From NCBI GenBank assembly GCA_002721105.1, contig PBJL01000033.1, positions 168,167 through 232,166 on the forward strand: a DNA stretch of 64,000 nucleotides. Reading direction: 5' to 3'. The position numbers and the translations under genes are program-made. The DNA comes from Acidiferrobacteraceae bacterium (GTDB lineage: Bacteria > Pseudomonadota > Gammaproteobacteria > Arenicellales > UBA868). The notes below the pieces were generated by a model. The model was given only the letters and a program-made list of their open reading frames with translations, did no database searches and was not told where the DNA came from. Below, piece by piece: positions 1-9,226 of the stretch (position 1 is the first letter of the stretch; every line of letters starts with the position of its first letter).

Positions 1-233
1 GAGCCATCCCATATGATACTGAAGGCATCACTTCCAATTCCATTAGAAACTGGTTCTACCACAGTTAGTGTGATTGCGCTAGCCAATATAGCATCAACAG
101 CATTTCCCCCTTTTTGGAGCATCTCAATACCGGCCTGCGTTGCAAGTGGTTGCGAAGTTGAAACAATGTTACGAGCAAAAACATCGGATCGTTGTGATGG
201 GTAGAGATTAGAACTGCTTGGTGATAAGTACAT
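1..233 (-). CDS. ggt: gamma-glutamyltransferase, N-terminal part (runs off the window)
   Basis: The reverse strand encodes about 77 residues from an ATG at 233 to the window edge. The translation carries the N-terminal family signature: QAGIEMLQKGGNAVDAILA, then VVEPVSNGIGSDAFS. These match the G-G-N-A-x-D-A and V-x-P-x-x-x-G-I-G-x-D segments of gamma-glutamyltranspeptidases. The family are Ntn hydrolases that cleave themselves into two subunits and act on gamma-glutamyl amides such as glutathione. No signal peptide is visible before the signature, so this may be one of the cytoplasmic members, which include acylases and oxamate amidohydrolase (HpxW). It lies just downstream of yejF on the same strand, with about 100 bases between them, so it may be co-transcribed with the peptide importer. 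The catalytic region is outside the window. Confidence 0.8.
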   Translation of the reverse strand, partial: MYLSPSSSNLYPSQRSDVFARNIVSTSQPLATQAGIEMLQKGGNAVDAILASAITLTVVEPVSNGIGSDAFSIIWDG

Positions 234-337
234 TTTGATAGTTTTGTTTGTTGAAGTATCCAGAAAGTTTATCACCGCTGAGTTTGGGTGGGTGAATTAG
301 GTTGCTAAATTTTACTTAGAGGGGGGTGTTCTGCGTA

Positions 338-1990
338 TCATTGGATTACAGGAGCATCTTTATGTAATTCAAGATCGTATGCAGCGGAAATAAGCGCTCT
401 TGTATAGGCGGTTTTTGGCTTGTTGAAAATCGCTTCTGATGAGCCATGCTCTATTACTTTTCCAGAATTAAGCACTATTACATTGTCGCTGAGTGCTCGG
501 ACTACTTTAAGATCGTGACTAATAAACAGATAGGAGAGATTCTTTGTTTCCTGAAGCTTTAGCAGTAGATCAATAATTTGAGACTGCACTGTCCGGTCCA
601 AAGCCGATGTAGGTTCATCCAAGACTAATAGGCGTGGTTTTAGTATGATGGCTCTTGCTAGCGCGATACGCTGACGCTGTCCACCCGAGAACTCGTGGGG
701 ATACCGGTGTCGAGTATTTGGATCCAAACCGACTTCGAGTAGTGCTTCAGTCAAGCGAACTTTGCGGTCTTCAGCTGTACCTATATTGTGAGCAATTAGC
801 CCTTCTTGAACTATTTGTTCAACAGACATGCGGGGACTCAAGCTACCATATGGATCTTGAAATACCATTTGTAAGTTTCGCCTTAAGCTTTTTATTTCAT
901 GGCTTTTTCGGTTGTCTATAGATTCTCCGTTAAAGCTAATTAACCCCTTGCTTGCTATAAGACGAACCAGTGCCAATGCCAAAGTGCTTTTACCGGATCC
1001 GCTTTCGCCAACTATTCCAAGCGTTTCTCCTGAATTTAATGATAAAGTCACATCATCAACGGCCTTTACATAGCCAAAGGTTCGCCTAAAAATTCCTTTT
1101 TGTATTGGGAACCAAACCCTAATGTTTTCTCCCTTAAGTATTTCAGATGGATTAATTTTGGGCGCTGGCGATTTAATAGAGGGTTCGCACTCTATGAGTC
1201 TTCGAGTGTATGAATTATCAGGCCTACTCAGTATTTTTTTTGTATTCCCATGCTCAACTATTCGGCCATTAGCCATGACATAGACCCTATCACTTATTTT
1301 TTTTACTACATCTAAATCATGGGTGATCAATAACATCGCCATATTTAATTGTTGTTGAAGATCTTTTAATAGAGCTAAGATTTGCGCCTGAATAGTTACA
1401 TCTACAGCCGTGGTTGGCTCATCTGCTATTAGAAGTTGTGGTGTATTTGCAAGTGCCATTGCAAGCATGGCTCTCTGCCTCTGACCACCAGATAATTGAT
1501 GGGGATATGCTAGAAGTTTTTGTTCGGGGTCTTGGATTCGCACTAAATTAAGTAAGTCTAGTGACTTAAGTTTCGCTTGATCGCGATTCATTTTTTTATG
1601 GATGATCAAGGTTTCACTTAATTGTTTGAGAATAGTGTGAAGTGGGTTAAGAGCCGTCATAGGTTCTTGAAATATCATGCTGATATGATTGCCACGCACT
1701 TTCTGAAGGACGCTATTGTCAGCACCCAATAACTCCTTGTCATTGAAGCGAATGTTGCCATTTGGATGATGGGCTAATGGGTAAGGCAATAATCCTAAAA
1801 CCGATAAAGCAGTTACTGTTTTCCCAGAACCGCTTTCTCCGACAAGTGCCACTGTTTCTCCTTCATGAATGTCGAGAAAAACGTTTCGCACCGCCTCGAC
1901 ATCACCTTGAGGCATAATAAAATTCACTGATAAATTTTCGATCGCAAGCATTGGTTGATCAGCTAATTGTTTTGCGAGGATCAAATGCAT
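338..1990 (-). CDS. yejF: ABC transporter ATP-binding protein, two fused ATPase domains (YejF type)
   Basis: This protein powers the YejABEF importer, which takes up peptides (including microcin C in E. coli). It has two complete nucleotide-binding domains in one chain. The first has Walker A GESGSGKTV, signature LSGGQRQR and Walker B LLIADEPTT. The second has GESGSGKST, FSGGQRQR and LLVLDEPTS. A linker with FPIQKGIFRR separates them, as in E. coli YejF. Length (550 residues) is close to the family norm. An ATG at 1990 has a plausible upstream GTAAGAG but overlaps the end of yejE by 32 bases. The ATG at 1951 (MLAIENLSV) is the alternative and lies beyond the yejE stop, but I see no good ribosome site for it. 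It is the last gene of the yejA-B-E-F order. Confidence 0.93.
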   Translation of the reverse strand: MHLILAKQLADQPMLAIENLSVNFIMPQGDVEAVRNVFLDIHEGETVALVGESGSGKTVTALSVLGLLPYPLAHHPNGNIRFNDKELLGADNSVLQKVRGNHISMIFQEPMTALNPLHTILKQLSETLIIHKKMNRDQAKLKSLDLLNLVRIQDPEQKLLAYPHQLSGGQRQRAMLAMALANTPQLLIADEPTTAVDVTIQAQILALLKDLQQQLNMAMLLITHDLDVVKKISDRVYVMANGRIVEHGNTKKILSRPDNSYTRRLIECEPSIKSPAPKINPSEILKGENIRVWFPIQKGIFRRTFGYVKAVDDVTLSLNSGETLGIVGESGSGKSTLALALVRLIASKGLISFNGESIDNRKSHEIKSLRRNLQMVFQDPYGSLSPRMSVEQIVQEGLIAHNIGTAEDRKVRLTEALLEVGLDPNTRHRYPHEFSGGQRQRIALARAIILKPRLLVLDEPTSALDRTVQSQIIDLLLKLQETKNLSYLFISHDLKVVRALSDNVIVLNSGKVIEHGSSEAIFNKPKTAYTRALISAAYDLELHKDAPVIQ

Positions 1991-2984
1991 CTCTTACCGC
2001 TTCACCTATAAATATTAAGAGCGTAAGAATTAGGCCAATTACAAAAAAACCTGTTAAGCCTAACCATGGCGCATGCAAGTTAGCTTTACCTTGCGCTAAT
2101 AACTCTCCAAGTGAAGCCGAACCAGGAGGCAAGCCAAAGCCCAGATAATCTAAGCCGGTCAGCGCAGTCACAGATCCAGCTAGAGTGAATGGCATGAAAG
2201 TTAAAGTGGCGACCATAGCATTTGGTAGGATATGACGAAACATGATTGTCCAGTTATTAACTCCGAGTCCTTGCGCTGCTCGGACAAATTCTAAGTTTCT
2301 TGCCCGAAGAAATTCGGCCCGAACAACTCCTACGAATCCCATCCAAGAAAATAGCAACAGCAGGCCGAGTAGCCACCAAAAATTGGGCTGAATTACACTT
2401 GATAGGATTATGAGCAAGTATAACGTCGGCATGCTTGACCATACTTCGATGAATCGTTGAAAAAGTAGATCAATCCAACCTCCGAAATAACCTTGTATAG
2501 CGGCTGAAGTAACTCCAACAAGGGCGCTTAGTATGGTCAATGTAAAACCAAATAATACTGAAATGCGAAATCCATAAATTACTCTGGCTAGCACATCACG
2601 GGCTTGATCATCAGTTCCCAGAAGATTTTTTCTGTCGGGCGGAGATGGAGCTGGCCCAGCCAGATCCCAGGCAACTGTTTTGTGGTGATAGCGAATCGCT
2701 GGCCAAATCATCCACCCATTCGTTGTTATTAGCTCTTGTACGAAGGGATCACTGTAGTCTGCCTCTGTAGTAAATTCGCCACCGAATTGAGTTTCTGGAA
2801 ATGCTTTGAAGATGGGAAAATAAAGACTTTGATCGTGGTATATGATCAGTGGCTTGTCGTTGGCCACGAATTCAGCAAAGAGAGAAACAAAAAATAATGT
2901 CATGAAGATCCATAATGACCACCAACCCCTGCGATTTGAGCGGAATATTTGCAACCTGCGAACTGTAATCGGCGTGAGTTTCAT
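1959..2984 (-). CDS. yejE: peptide ABC transporter permease (YejE type)
   Basis: This is the second inner-membrane permease of the YejABEF system. The N-terminus has one hydrophobic segment (about residues 22-40), followed by a periplasmic region rich in aromatic residues with the motif NLLGTDDQARDVLARVIYG. This is typical of DppC/OppC-type permeases, and several membrane helices follow. The EAA loop that contacts the ATPase is visible around FVRAAQGLGVNNWTIMFRHI. Length is 341 residues, as expected. It follows yejB with an 18-base gap and overlaps yejF, consistent with one transcript on the minus strand. Confidence 0.93.
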   Translation of the reverse strand: MKLTPITVRRLQIFRSNRRGWWSLWIFMTLFFVSLFAEFVANDKPLIIYHDQSLYFPIFKAFPETQFGGEFTTEADYSDPFVQELITTNGWMIWPAIRYHHKTVAWDLAGPAPSPPDRKNLLGTDDQARDVLARVIYGFRISVLFGFTLTILSALVGVTSAAIQGYFGGWIDLLFQRFIEVWSSMPTLYLLIILSSVIQPNFWWLLGLLLLFSWMGFVGVVRAEFLRARNLEFVRAAQGLGVNNWTIMFRHILPNAMVATLTFMPFTLAGSVTALTGLDYLGFGLPPGSASLGELLAQGKANLHAPWLGLTGFFVIGLILTLLIFIGEAVRDAFDPRKTIS

Positions 2985-3002
2985 AATCTTAAAAACTGAT
3001 CT

Positions 3003-4097
3003 TTAGACTTCACGACTTTCAAAATCTATGCGTGGGTCAATGATCATGTACATTAGATCGCCGATTAGACCCATGATCAAACCAAGAAGTGAGAAAAAAT
3101 ATAGGGAACCAAACATCACTGGGTAATCACGATTGAGGGCCGCTTCAAAACCAAGTAGACCAAGACCGTCCAGTGAAAATATAATTTCGATGAAAAGTGA
3201 CCCCGTAAAGAGAACTCCGACGAAAGCTGCGGGAAATCCAGCTATAACGAGCAACATCGCATTGCGAAATACATGGCCATATAGAATCCGTGTTTCGGTA
3301 AGACCTTTTGCTCGAGCAGTTAAAACGTATTGAAGTTTTATTTGGTCGAGGAAAGAGTTTTTGGTCAGCATAGCCAATCCGGCGAAGCCCCCAATTGTCA
3401 TTGCAATAATCGGAAGAGTCAGATGCCAAAAGTAATCACGAATTTTGCCAATCGTGCTTAGTTCTCTCCAGTTTTCTGATGTGAGTCGAGCAAGGGGAAA
3501 CCAGTCGAAAGGATTTCCACTAGCAAACAAGATGAGTAAAAAGATAGCAAAAAGGAATCCGGGTATCGCATACGCTATGAAGATTAATACACTAGTCCAA
3601 ATATCAAAACGACTGCCATCCTTAGCTGCCTTCGCTATCCCGAGCGGTATTGATATGAAATAGACAAGCAATGTAGTCCAAAGACCAAGTGATATCGATA
3701 CAGGCATCTTATCCAGGACAAGATCAGTTACTTTTTGATCTCGATAGTAACTTTCACCGAAATCAAACAACAGATATTGTCGCATCATCATAAAAAATCG
3801 TTCATGCAACGGTTTATCAAATCCAAATTGCTGTTCTAGCTCTAGTATGAACGCTGGATCGAGGCCCTGTGCTCCTCTATATTTACTATTTCCTTGATCA
3901 AAATCTTGCGCCACAAAGTCGCCACCGTCAGAACGGGTAACTCGTTCGGTCATGGTATCTCCTATGCCCGATAAGTTTGCAAGAATTTGCTCAACAGGCC
4001 CACCAGGAGCTACCTGGATAATAAAAAAATTGACCACCATGATTGCAAGTAAGGTAGGGATCATTAGCAGAAGACGTCGAACGATGTATGCTGTCAT
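3003..4097 (-). CDS. yejB: peptide ABC transporter permease (YejB type)
   Basis: This is the first permease subunit. It begins with the hallmark MTAYIVRRLLLMIPTLLAI helix of DppB/OppB-like permeases and a conserved QVAPGGPVEQ segment. A long periplasmic insert follows (residues about 40-85) with the QFGFDKPLHERF motif typical of YejB. The coupling loop around YVLTARAKGLTETRILYGHVF is present. The gene sits between yejA (about 80 bases upstream) and yejE (18 bases downstream), and its 364 residues match the E. coli protein in length. Confidence 0.93.
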   Translation of the reverse strand: MTAYIVRRLLLMIPTLLAIMVVNFFIIQVAPGGPVEQILANLSGIGDTMTERVTRSDGGDFVAQDFDQGNSKYRGAQGLDPAFILELEQQFGFDKPLHERFFMMMRQYLLFDFGESYYRDQKVTDLVLDKMPVSISLGLWTTLLVYFISIPLGIAKAAKDGSRFDIWTSVLIFIAYAIPGFLFAIFLLILFASGNPFDWFPLARLTSENWRELSTIGKIRDYFWHLTLPIIAMTIGGFAGLAMLTKNSFLDQIKLQYVLTARAKGLTETRILYGHVFRNAMLLVIAGFPAAFVGVLFTGSLFIEIIFSLDGLGLLGFEAALNRDYPVMFGSLYFFSLLGLIMGLIGDLMYMIIDPRIDFESREV

Positions 4098-4177
4098 GGA
4101 TAATTGGGACTAACTCTTATAACTAGAGATGCAACGAGTGTGAGCGGATAAAAAACTACAACAACACAATCGACCGA

Positions 4178-5995
4178 TTATTGACGAGCACCCTCAAGTG
4201 CTTTAGCTTTATACTCGTTATACCACCAACGACCAGTCATCACACCAGTTCGTAGCGCCTCATCGGGTCGAGAAAATTTATCCCAGTATAAAATTCGGTC
4301 TGCTCGAATATGCCACTGTGGTATAACATAAAATCCCCAAAGCAAGACTCTATCGAGAGCTCTCGTCCTAATATTTAGCTCTTCTCGGGAATTAGACATG
4401 ACTAACAGCTCAATTAGTTCATCAACTACTGTGTCTTTTATGCCCGCTAGATTTCGACTACCGTTTTGATCTGCAGCATCCGTGCCCCAGTAGCCTCTTT
4501 GTTCGTTGCCAGGTGTGTCACTTTGGCCCCAGGTGTAAACAACCATGTCAAAGTCTTTTGCTCGCAGTCGGTTTATGTATTGTGTTTGGTCAACTAGTCT
4601 TATGTTGGCTTCCACGCCGAGTTGTTCTAGATTGCTAATGAATGGCAGAACAATTCTTTCGAAAGCAGGACTATAGAGTAGTATTTCAAATTTTAGAGGC
4701 TCACCATTGGTAGCGTTTACTAGCTTAAGGTCGCGTATCCTCCAGCCGGCTTGCTCCAGAAGACGACCGGCTACTCTAAGATTACTTCTTGGTCGTCCGC
4801 TTCCATCTGTAGTTGGCATCAAAAATTCTGTAGTAAAAAGTTTTTCTGGTAATTGCTTGCGGTATGGTTCGAGTATAGCCAGTTCTTTATCTATAGGTAT
4901 CCCCGACGAGGCTTGATCAGAATTTGAAAAGAAACTACTGGTGCGGGTATATTGTCCGTTAAACAAGGTGCGGTTTGACCATTCAAAATCGAAGGCATAT
5001 CCAAGAGCTTCTCGCACCTGAGGATCCTTAAAAATCTCTCGTCTTGAATTAAAGACAAAGCCCTGCATTCCAGTTGGGTTTTGATGTGGGAACATTTCTT
5101 TTTTCAAGAGGCCTTGCTTCACATCGTCTACGTTGTAATCTTCGGCCCACGCTTTAGATTGATTTTCTGCCCGGAAATCAATATCCCCAGCTTTTAGTGC
5201 TAAGCGAACCGATGTTGCATCGAGGAAGAAGTCCGTTCGAATTTCATCAAAGTTGTTTTGCCCTCGGTTAACGGCTAGATTTTGTCCCCAGTAATCTTCA
5301 ACCCGTTCTTGTATGACATATCTGCCAGCCTCGAATTCTTTAATTCGATAAGGGCCACTTCCTAGCGGTGGGTCAAGAGTGGTTTCCGAAAAGTCGCGAT
5401 CGGCCCAATAATGTTTAGGTAATATGGGAAGCTGACCCATTATCATGGGTAACTCACGGTTTCCAGCTTCTTTGAAATTGAAGCGTACTTGGTGGCGCCC
5501 AAGTTTTTCCGCATTCTCTACTGCACCATAATAGTAGCGATAGCCAGGGCTACCTTTTTCGATGAGAGTATTAAAAGACCAAACAACGTCATCCGCTGTT
5601 ATTGGGATTCCGTCATGCCAACGGGCTTCTTCACGTAAATTAAAAATTACCCACGAACGATCATCTGGCCATTCAAAGGTTTCGGCAATTAGACCATAAA
5701 CGGTAAATGGCTCATCCGCACTTGACGTTATTAATGTTTCTACTGATCCCGTTGATACCGCATTGCCCTTTGGTATATATCCATGGAAGCTATCGAAGGT
5801 GCCAATTCCACCTAAACGAATTGACCCACCTTTAGGCGCATTAGGGTTAACGTAATCGAAATGTGCAAAATCAGGCCCGTATTTAGCTATTTCACTATCG
5901 TACATGGTCATTGCGTGAGAAAAAAGAGTATCGTCAGATTGGGCGATAGAGGACCCTGCAAAAATCAAAATTATTGTGAGAAGCAATTTACGCAT
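4178..5995 (-). CDS. yejA: periplasmic peptide-binding protein (YejA type)
   Basis: This is the solute-binding component that captures peptides in the periplasm for YejBEF. The start was set at the ATG at 5995, because MRKLLLTIILIFAGSSIAQS is a clean Sec signal peptide with a likely cut after the alanine-rich end. The open frame runs 51 codons further upstream, but that extension is not signal-like. The mature part has SBP_bac_5 features: an early FDSFHGYIPKGN, then WHDGIPITADDVVWSFNTL and GSGPYRIKEFEAGRY. The 605-residue product is the usual size. It is divergent from mutY, with 67 bases between the starts, which must hold promoters for both. Confidence 0.93.
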   Translation of the reverse strand: MRKLLLTIILIFAGSSIAQSDDTLFSHAMTMYDSEIAKYGPDFAHFDYVNPNAPKGGSIRLGGIGTFDSFHGYIPKGNAVSTGSVETLITSSADEPFTVYGLIAETFEWPDDRSWVIFNLREEARWHDGIPITADDVVWSFNTLIEKGSPGYRYYYGAVENAEKLGRHQVRFNFKEAGNRELPMIMGQLPILPKHYWADRDFSETTLDPPLGSGPYRIKEFEAGRYVIQERVEDYWGQNLAVNRGQNNFDEIRTDFFLDATSVRLALKAGDIDFRAENQSKAWAEDYNVDDVKQGLLKKEMFPHQNPTGMQGFVFNSRREIFKDPQVREALGYAFDFEWSNRTLFNGQYTRTSSFFSNSDQASSGIPIDKELAILEPYRKQLPEKLFTTEFLMPTTDGSGRPRSNLRVAGRLLEQAGWRIRDLKLVNATNGEPLKFEILLYSPAFERIVLPFISNLEQLGVEANIRLVDQTQYINRLRAKDFDMVVYTWGQSDTPGNEQRGYWGTDAADQNGSRNLAGIKDTVVDELIELLVMSNSREELNIRTRALDRVLLWGFYVIPQWHIRADRILYWDKFSRPDEALRTGVMTGRWWYNEYKAKALEGARQ

Positions 5996-6062
5996 GGGCT
6001 CATTATATTCTGCCGTACGTTCCCGTCTACCCCTAAAGACCGGATAGTAGTACTCTTTAAGC

Positions 6063-7184
6063 ATGTCAAATCCGATAAATCCCAATAACTGCCGATCTAG
6101 ACGGCGTGAGTGTGAGCCAAAAAGCCAAGAAATCAGCGAAAAAAACACCTTTGCGTCACTGGTTATTGAGTGGTATCGAGAAAATGGTCGGAATAGTCTG
6201 CCATGGCAGTATTCTAATGATCCTTATCCGCGTTGGATTTCTGAAATCATGTTGCAACAAACTCAGGTTGCCACTGTAATTCCTTACTTTTTAAGGTTCA
6301 TACACCGATTTCCCGACCTGAAAACTCTGGCTACAAGCAATGTTGACGAGGTTTTAAGTTATTGGACCGGCTTAGGTTATTACGCTCGTGCTCGCAATTT
6401 GCATCGTACCGCACAGATTATCAAAAATGATTATCAAGGTAATTTTCCAGAAACCTACGAAACAATTATCCGACTCCCAGGGATTGGACGGTCAACGGCA
6501 GGCGCTATCCTTTCTTTTTGTTTTGATAAGCCTTATCCGATACTTGATGGAAACGTGCGAAGAGTTTTAGCTCGATATCACGCGATCGATGGATGGCCAG
6601 GAAAAATAGAGGTTGCGAAACGATTATGGCATTTTGCGGAAATGCATACACCGAAATCTAATATTGGAGAGTATACACAGGGCATAATGGATATAGGGTC
6701 AGGAGTTTGCTTGGCAAGACAACCTCTGTGTGTGAAATGCCCGATCGCATCCACATGTAAGGCATTTGAAGAGAAAAATTTTTTAAATTTCCCGGGCTCT
6801 AAGCCAAAAAAAATTCGTTCATATAAAAAAATGATTATGGTTATGATCCGGGATCAGGCAGGTGACGTTTTTCTCCATCAGCGTCCGACCATAGGTATTT
6901 GGGGCGGCCTTTGGAGTTTTCCAGAGTGTCCACAGGGTTTGCGTCCCGAAGTGTGGATCTTGGAAAGTTTTGGTTTATACGTGCGGTGCGAACAGCCATG
7001 GGAAGGCTTTCGCCATCAGTTAAGTCATATAGAGTTGGATATTCAACCACTGCCAGCTATATTGACTAAGCCAAAATTGGTAACCAAGACCTCGATCTGG
7101 TATAAACCAGGTATGCCAATCAAACTGGGTCTTGCTGCCCCAGTAACTCGATTGTTGGAAAAACTTAAGGAATGCCCAATTTGA
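6063..7184 (+). CDS. mutY: adenine DNA glycosylase MutY
   Basis: MutY removes adenine mispaired with 8-oxoguanine in base excision repair. Visible are the LPWQ start of the catalytic domain, SEIMLQQTQV with the catalytic glutamate, the helix-hairpin-helix LPGIGRSTAGAI, and ILDGNVRRVLAR with the catalytic aspartate. The iron-sulfur ligands show C-x6-C-x2-C-x5-C spacing (CLARQPLCVKCPIASTC). The C-terminal Nudix-like 8-oxoG recognition domain contains GIWGGLWSFPE. At 373 residues it is normal length. The 30-residue basic N-terminal tail is longer than in E. coli, and no better in-frame start exists. The 3' end overlaps yggX by 13 bases, the conserved mutY-yggX pair of gammaproteobacteria. Confidence 0.96.
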   Translation: MSNPINPNNCRSRRRECEPKSQEISEKNTFASLVIEWYRENGRNSLPWQYSNDPYPRWISEIMLQQTQVATVIPYFLRFIHRFPDLKTLATSNVDEVLSYWTGLGYYARARNLHRTAQIIKNDYQGNFPETYETIIRLPGIGRSTAGAILSFCFDKPYPILDGNVRRVLARYHAIDGWPGKIEVAKRLWHFAEMHTPKSNIGEYTQGIMDIGSGVCLARQPLCVKCPIASTCKAFEEKNFLNFPGSKPKKIRSYKKMIMVMIRDQAGDVFLHQRPTIGIWGGLWSFPECPQGLRPEVWILESFGLYVRCEQPWEGFRHQLSHIELDIQPLPAILTKPKLVTKTSIWYKPGMPIKLGLAAPVTRLLEKLKECPI

Positions 7185-7456
7185 GTCATACTGTTTACTG
7201 CATAATTCTAAAAAAAGAACTCGAGGGACTTGATTTCAAGCCTGTTGGCGGGAGTTTGGGCGATCGAATTTTTGAGCATGTATCCAAAGATGGCTGGCAA
7301 GAATGGTTGACGCATCAGACTATGCTCATTAATGAGAAGCGACTAAGTTTAGTGAATCAAGATCATAAGGCTTACCTAAAAAACCAAATGGAAGAATTTT
7401 TTTTCGGGTCTGGAGCAGAAAAACCGGAAGGTTGGGTTTCACCCGATAGAAAGTAA
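7172..7456 (+). CDS. yggX: Fe(2+)-trafficking / oxidative damage protection protein YggX
   Basis: A 94-residue protein close to E. coli YggX throughout, including the conserved KQTMLINEK-type segment (here HQTMLINEKRLSLVNQ) and the C-terminal GWVSPDRK. YggX protects iron-sulfur proteins and DNA from oxidative damage and is linked to iron trafficking in the cytoplasm. The start lies inside the last codons of mutY in another frame, implying translational coupling. The pairing with a [4Fe-4S] glycosylase is conserved in the group. Confidence 0.95.
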   Translation: MPNLSHTVYCIILKKELEGLDFKPVGGSLGDRIFEHVSKDGWQEWLTHQTMLINEKRLSLVNQDHKAYLKNQMEEFFFGSGAEKPEGWVSPDRK

Positions 7457-7541
7457 AACAAAAACCAATACTTTAGTCTATTAAGAAAATAACAATTTAT
7501 TAATCGACTTGGGTAGATATTTTTTATTAATAGGATGATTT

Positions 7542-9143
7542 GTGTCCAAGAAAAACGAAACTGATAGTCTAGACTATTTAGGCATCCAGAATACTGGTAA
7601 AACTTTCTGGAACCTTTCCTCCGTTGAGTTGGTTGAACATGCGTTACGGAACAATGAGGGTAAATTGAGCATAGATGGTTCCTTAGTAGTTCTGACAGGA
7701 CAACATACGGGACGATCGGCAGGCGATAAGTTCGTGGTTAGCGATAGTGATACCAAAGACAAAGTCTGGTGGGGCCCGGTGAATTCACCCTATGAGCCGG
7801 ATCAGTTCGAAGCACTCTTTGGTCGATTGTTGAGTTTTGTAGAAGGCAGAGATTTATATGTTCAAGATTGTTTCGTCGGGGCTGACCAAAATCATAGGCT
7901 TCCTATACGTGTCGTGAGCGAGCTAGCTTGGCATAATTTGTTTGCACGTACAATGTTCATAGAAGCTAATAGAGATGAAATTTTCAATCATGATCCACAG
8001 TTCACTGTAATTACGGTACCTAGTTTTTCTGCCGACATAGAATTAGATGGTACGCGATCTGAAACATTTATTATCGTCAATTTTACAAGGCGGTTAATCA
8101 TTATTGGCGGTACGACTTATGCCGGCGAAACAAAAAAGTCGATCTTTAGTGTTATGAATTATCTTATGCCATTTCGTGGTGTTTTGCCAATGCATGCCTC
8201 GGTCAATATTGGACCGGATGGTAGTAGTGCCATATTTTTTGGTTTGTCGGGGACGGGAAAAACAACACTGTCTGCTGACCCCAATCGCGCTTTAATTGGT
8301 GATGATGAACATGGATGGAGTGACAATGGTTTATTCAATTTTGAGGGTGGGTGTTATGCAAAAGTAATCAACCTTTCATCAGAGCAGGAACCCGAGATTT
8401 TTAAGACGACAAAAACGTTCGGAACAATTCTCGAGAACGTAGTAATGGATCCGACTACAAGGGAAATTGATCTAAATGATGGATCTCTAACCGAAAATAC
8501 TCGTGGTTCTTATCCTATAACTCAAATCTCAAATGCCGAGTTATCAGGGTGTGCTATCCATCCTAGAAATGTTATTTTTCTTACTTGTGATGCTTTTGGG
8601 GTGCTTCCACCTGTTTCAAAATTAACAAGTGAGCAAGCGATGTATCACTTCATAAATGGTTACACCGCTAAGGTTGCAGGTACTGAAAAGGGTGTGACGG
8701 AGCCTACGCCAACATTCAGTCCATGTTATGGAGGTCCTTTCTTGCCACTTCACCCCAGTCATTATGCCAAAATGTTAGGCTCAAAAATTGAAGAGCATGG
8801 AGTTGTTGTGTGGTTTATTAATACGGGTTGGACAGGTGGTCCGTATGGGGTAGGTGAGAGAATATCTATTCACCATACTAGGGCTATAGTAAATGCAACG
8901 TTGGATGGAAAATTGAACTCGATTCCGACTATAGCTGATGAGGTTTTTGGGCTGGAAATACCGGTGGAATGTCCAGGGGTGCCATCTGAATTATTAAATC
9001 CAAGAAATACTTGGAAAGATCAATTAGCTTATGATAAACAAGCACAGAAGTTAGCGAGTCAGTTTGAGCAAAACTTTCAGAAATATGCAGGCGATGTAAC
9101 AGATGCTATTCGAGCTGCTGGGCCAGTAGTGCAGCCAACTTAA
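7542..9143 (+). CDS. pckA: phosphoenolpyruvate carboxykinase, ATP type
   Basis: Converts oxaloacetate and ATP to PEP, ADP and CO2, the first committed step of gluconeogenesis. The kinase-1a P-loop is GLSGTGKTTLS, followed by the metal-binding ALIGDDEHGW. The PEPCK substrate region TGRSAGDKF is near residue 56, and the NTGWTGGPYGVG motif is in the C-terminal half. Length (533 residues) fits the ATP-dependent family. The start is a GTG at 7542 with an AGGA box six to seven bases upstream; the nearby ATG at 7534 is in another frame. Together with ppsA 8 kb away it gives two routes to PEP, fitting growth on organic or amino acids. Confidence 0.96.
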   Translation: MSKKNETDSLDYLGIQNTGKTFWNLSSVELVEHALRNNEGKLSIDGSLVVLTGQHTGRSAGDKFVVSDSDTKDKVWWGPVNSPYEPDQFEALFGRLLSFVEGRDLYVQDCFVGADQNHRLPIRVVSELAWHNLFARTMFIEANRDEIFNHDPQFTVITVPSFSADIELDGTRSETFIIVNFTRRLIIIGGTTYAGETKKSIFSVMNYLMPFRGVLPMHASVNIGPDGSSAIFFGLSGTGKTTLSADPNRALIGDDEHGWSDNGLFNFEGGCYAKVINLSSEQEPEIFKTTKTFGTILENVVMDPTTREIDLNDGSLTENTRGSYPITQISNAELSGCAIHPRNVIFLTCDAFGVLPPVSKLTSEQAMYHFINGYTAKVAGTEKGVTEPTPTFSPCYGGPFLPLHPSHYAKMLGSKIEEHGVVVWFINTGWTGGPYGVGERISIHHTRAIVNATLDGKLNSIPTIADEVFGLEIPVECPGVPSELLNPRNTWKDQLAYDKQAQKLASQFEQNFQKYAGDVTDAIRAAGPVVQPT

Positions 9144-9226
9144 TGTGGTTGTATTCGTGGTTAGAGTTATAACAATTGGGTTGACCCATTGATCATTAGA
9201 GTACCGATGTAAATCAGGAAAGTTAG

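Noticed and set aside
13..204. Open frame on the plus strand at the window start
   Set aside because: It is antisense to a clear gamma-glutamyltransferase N-terminus on the minus strand.
5996..6148. N-terminal extension of YejA
   Set aside because: The signal peptide starts at 5995; the extension is polar, not signal-like, and would overlap mutY.
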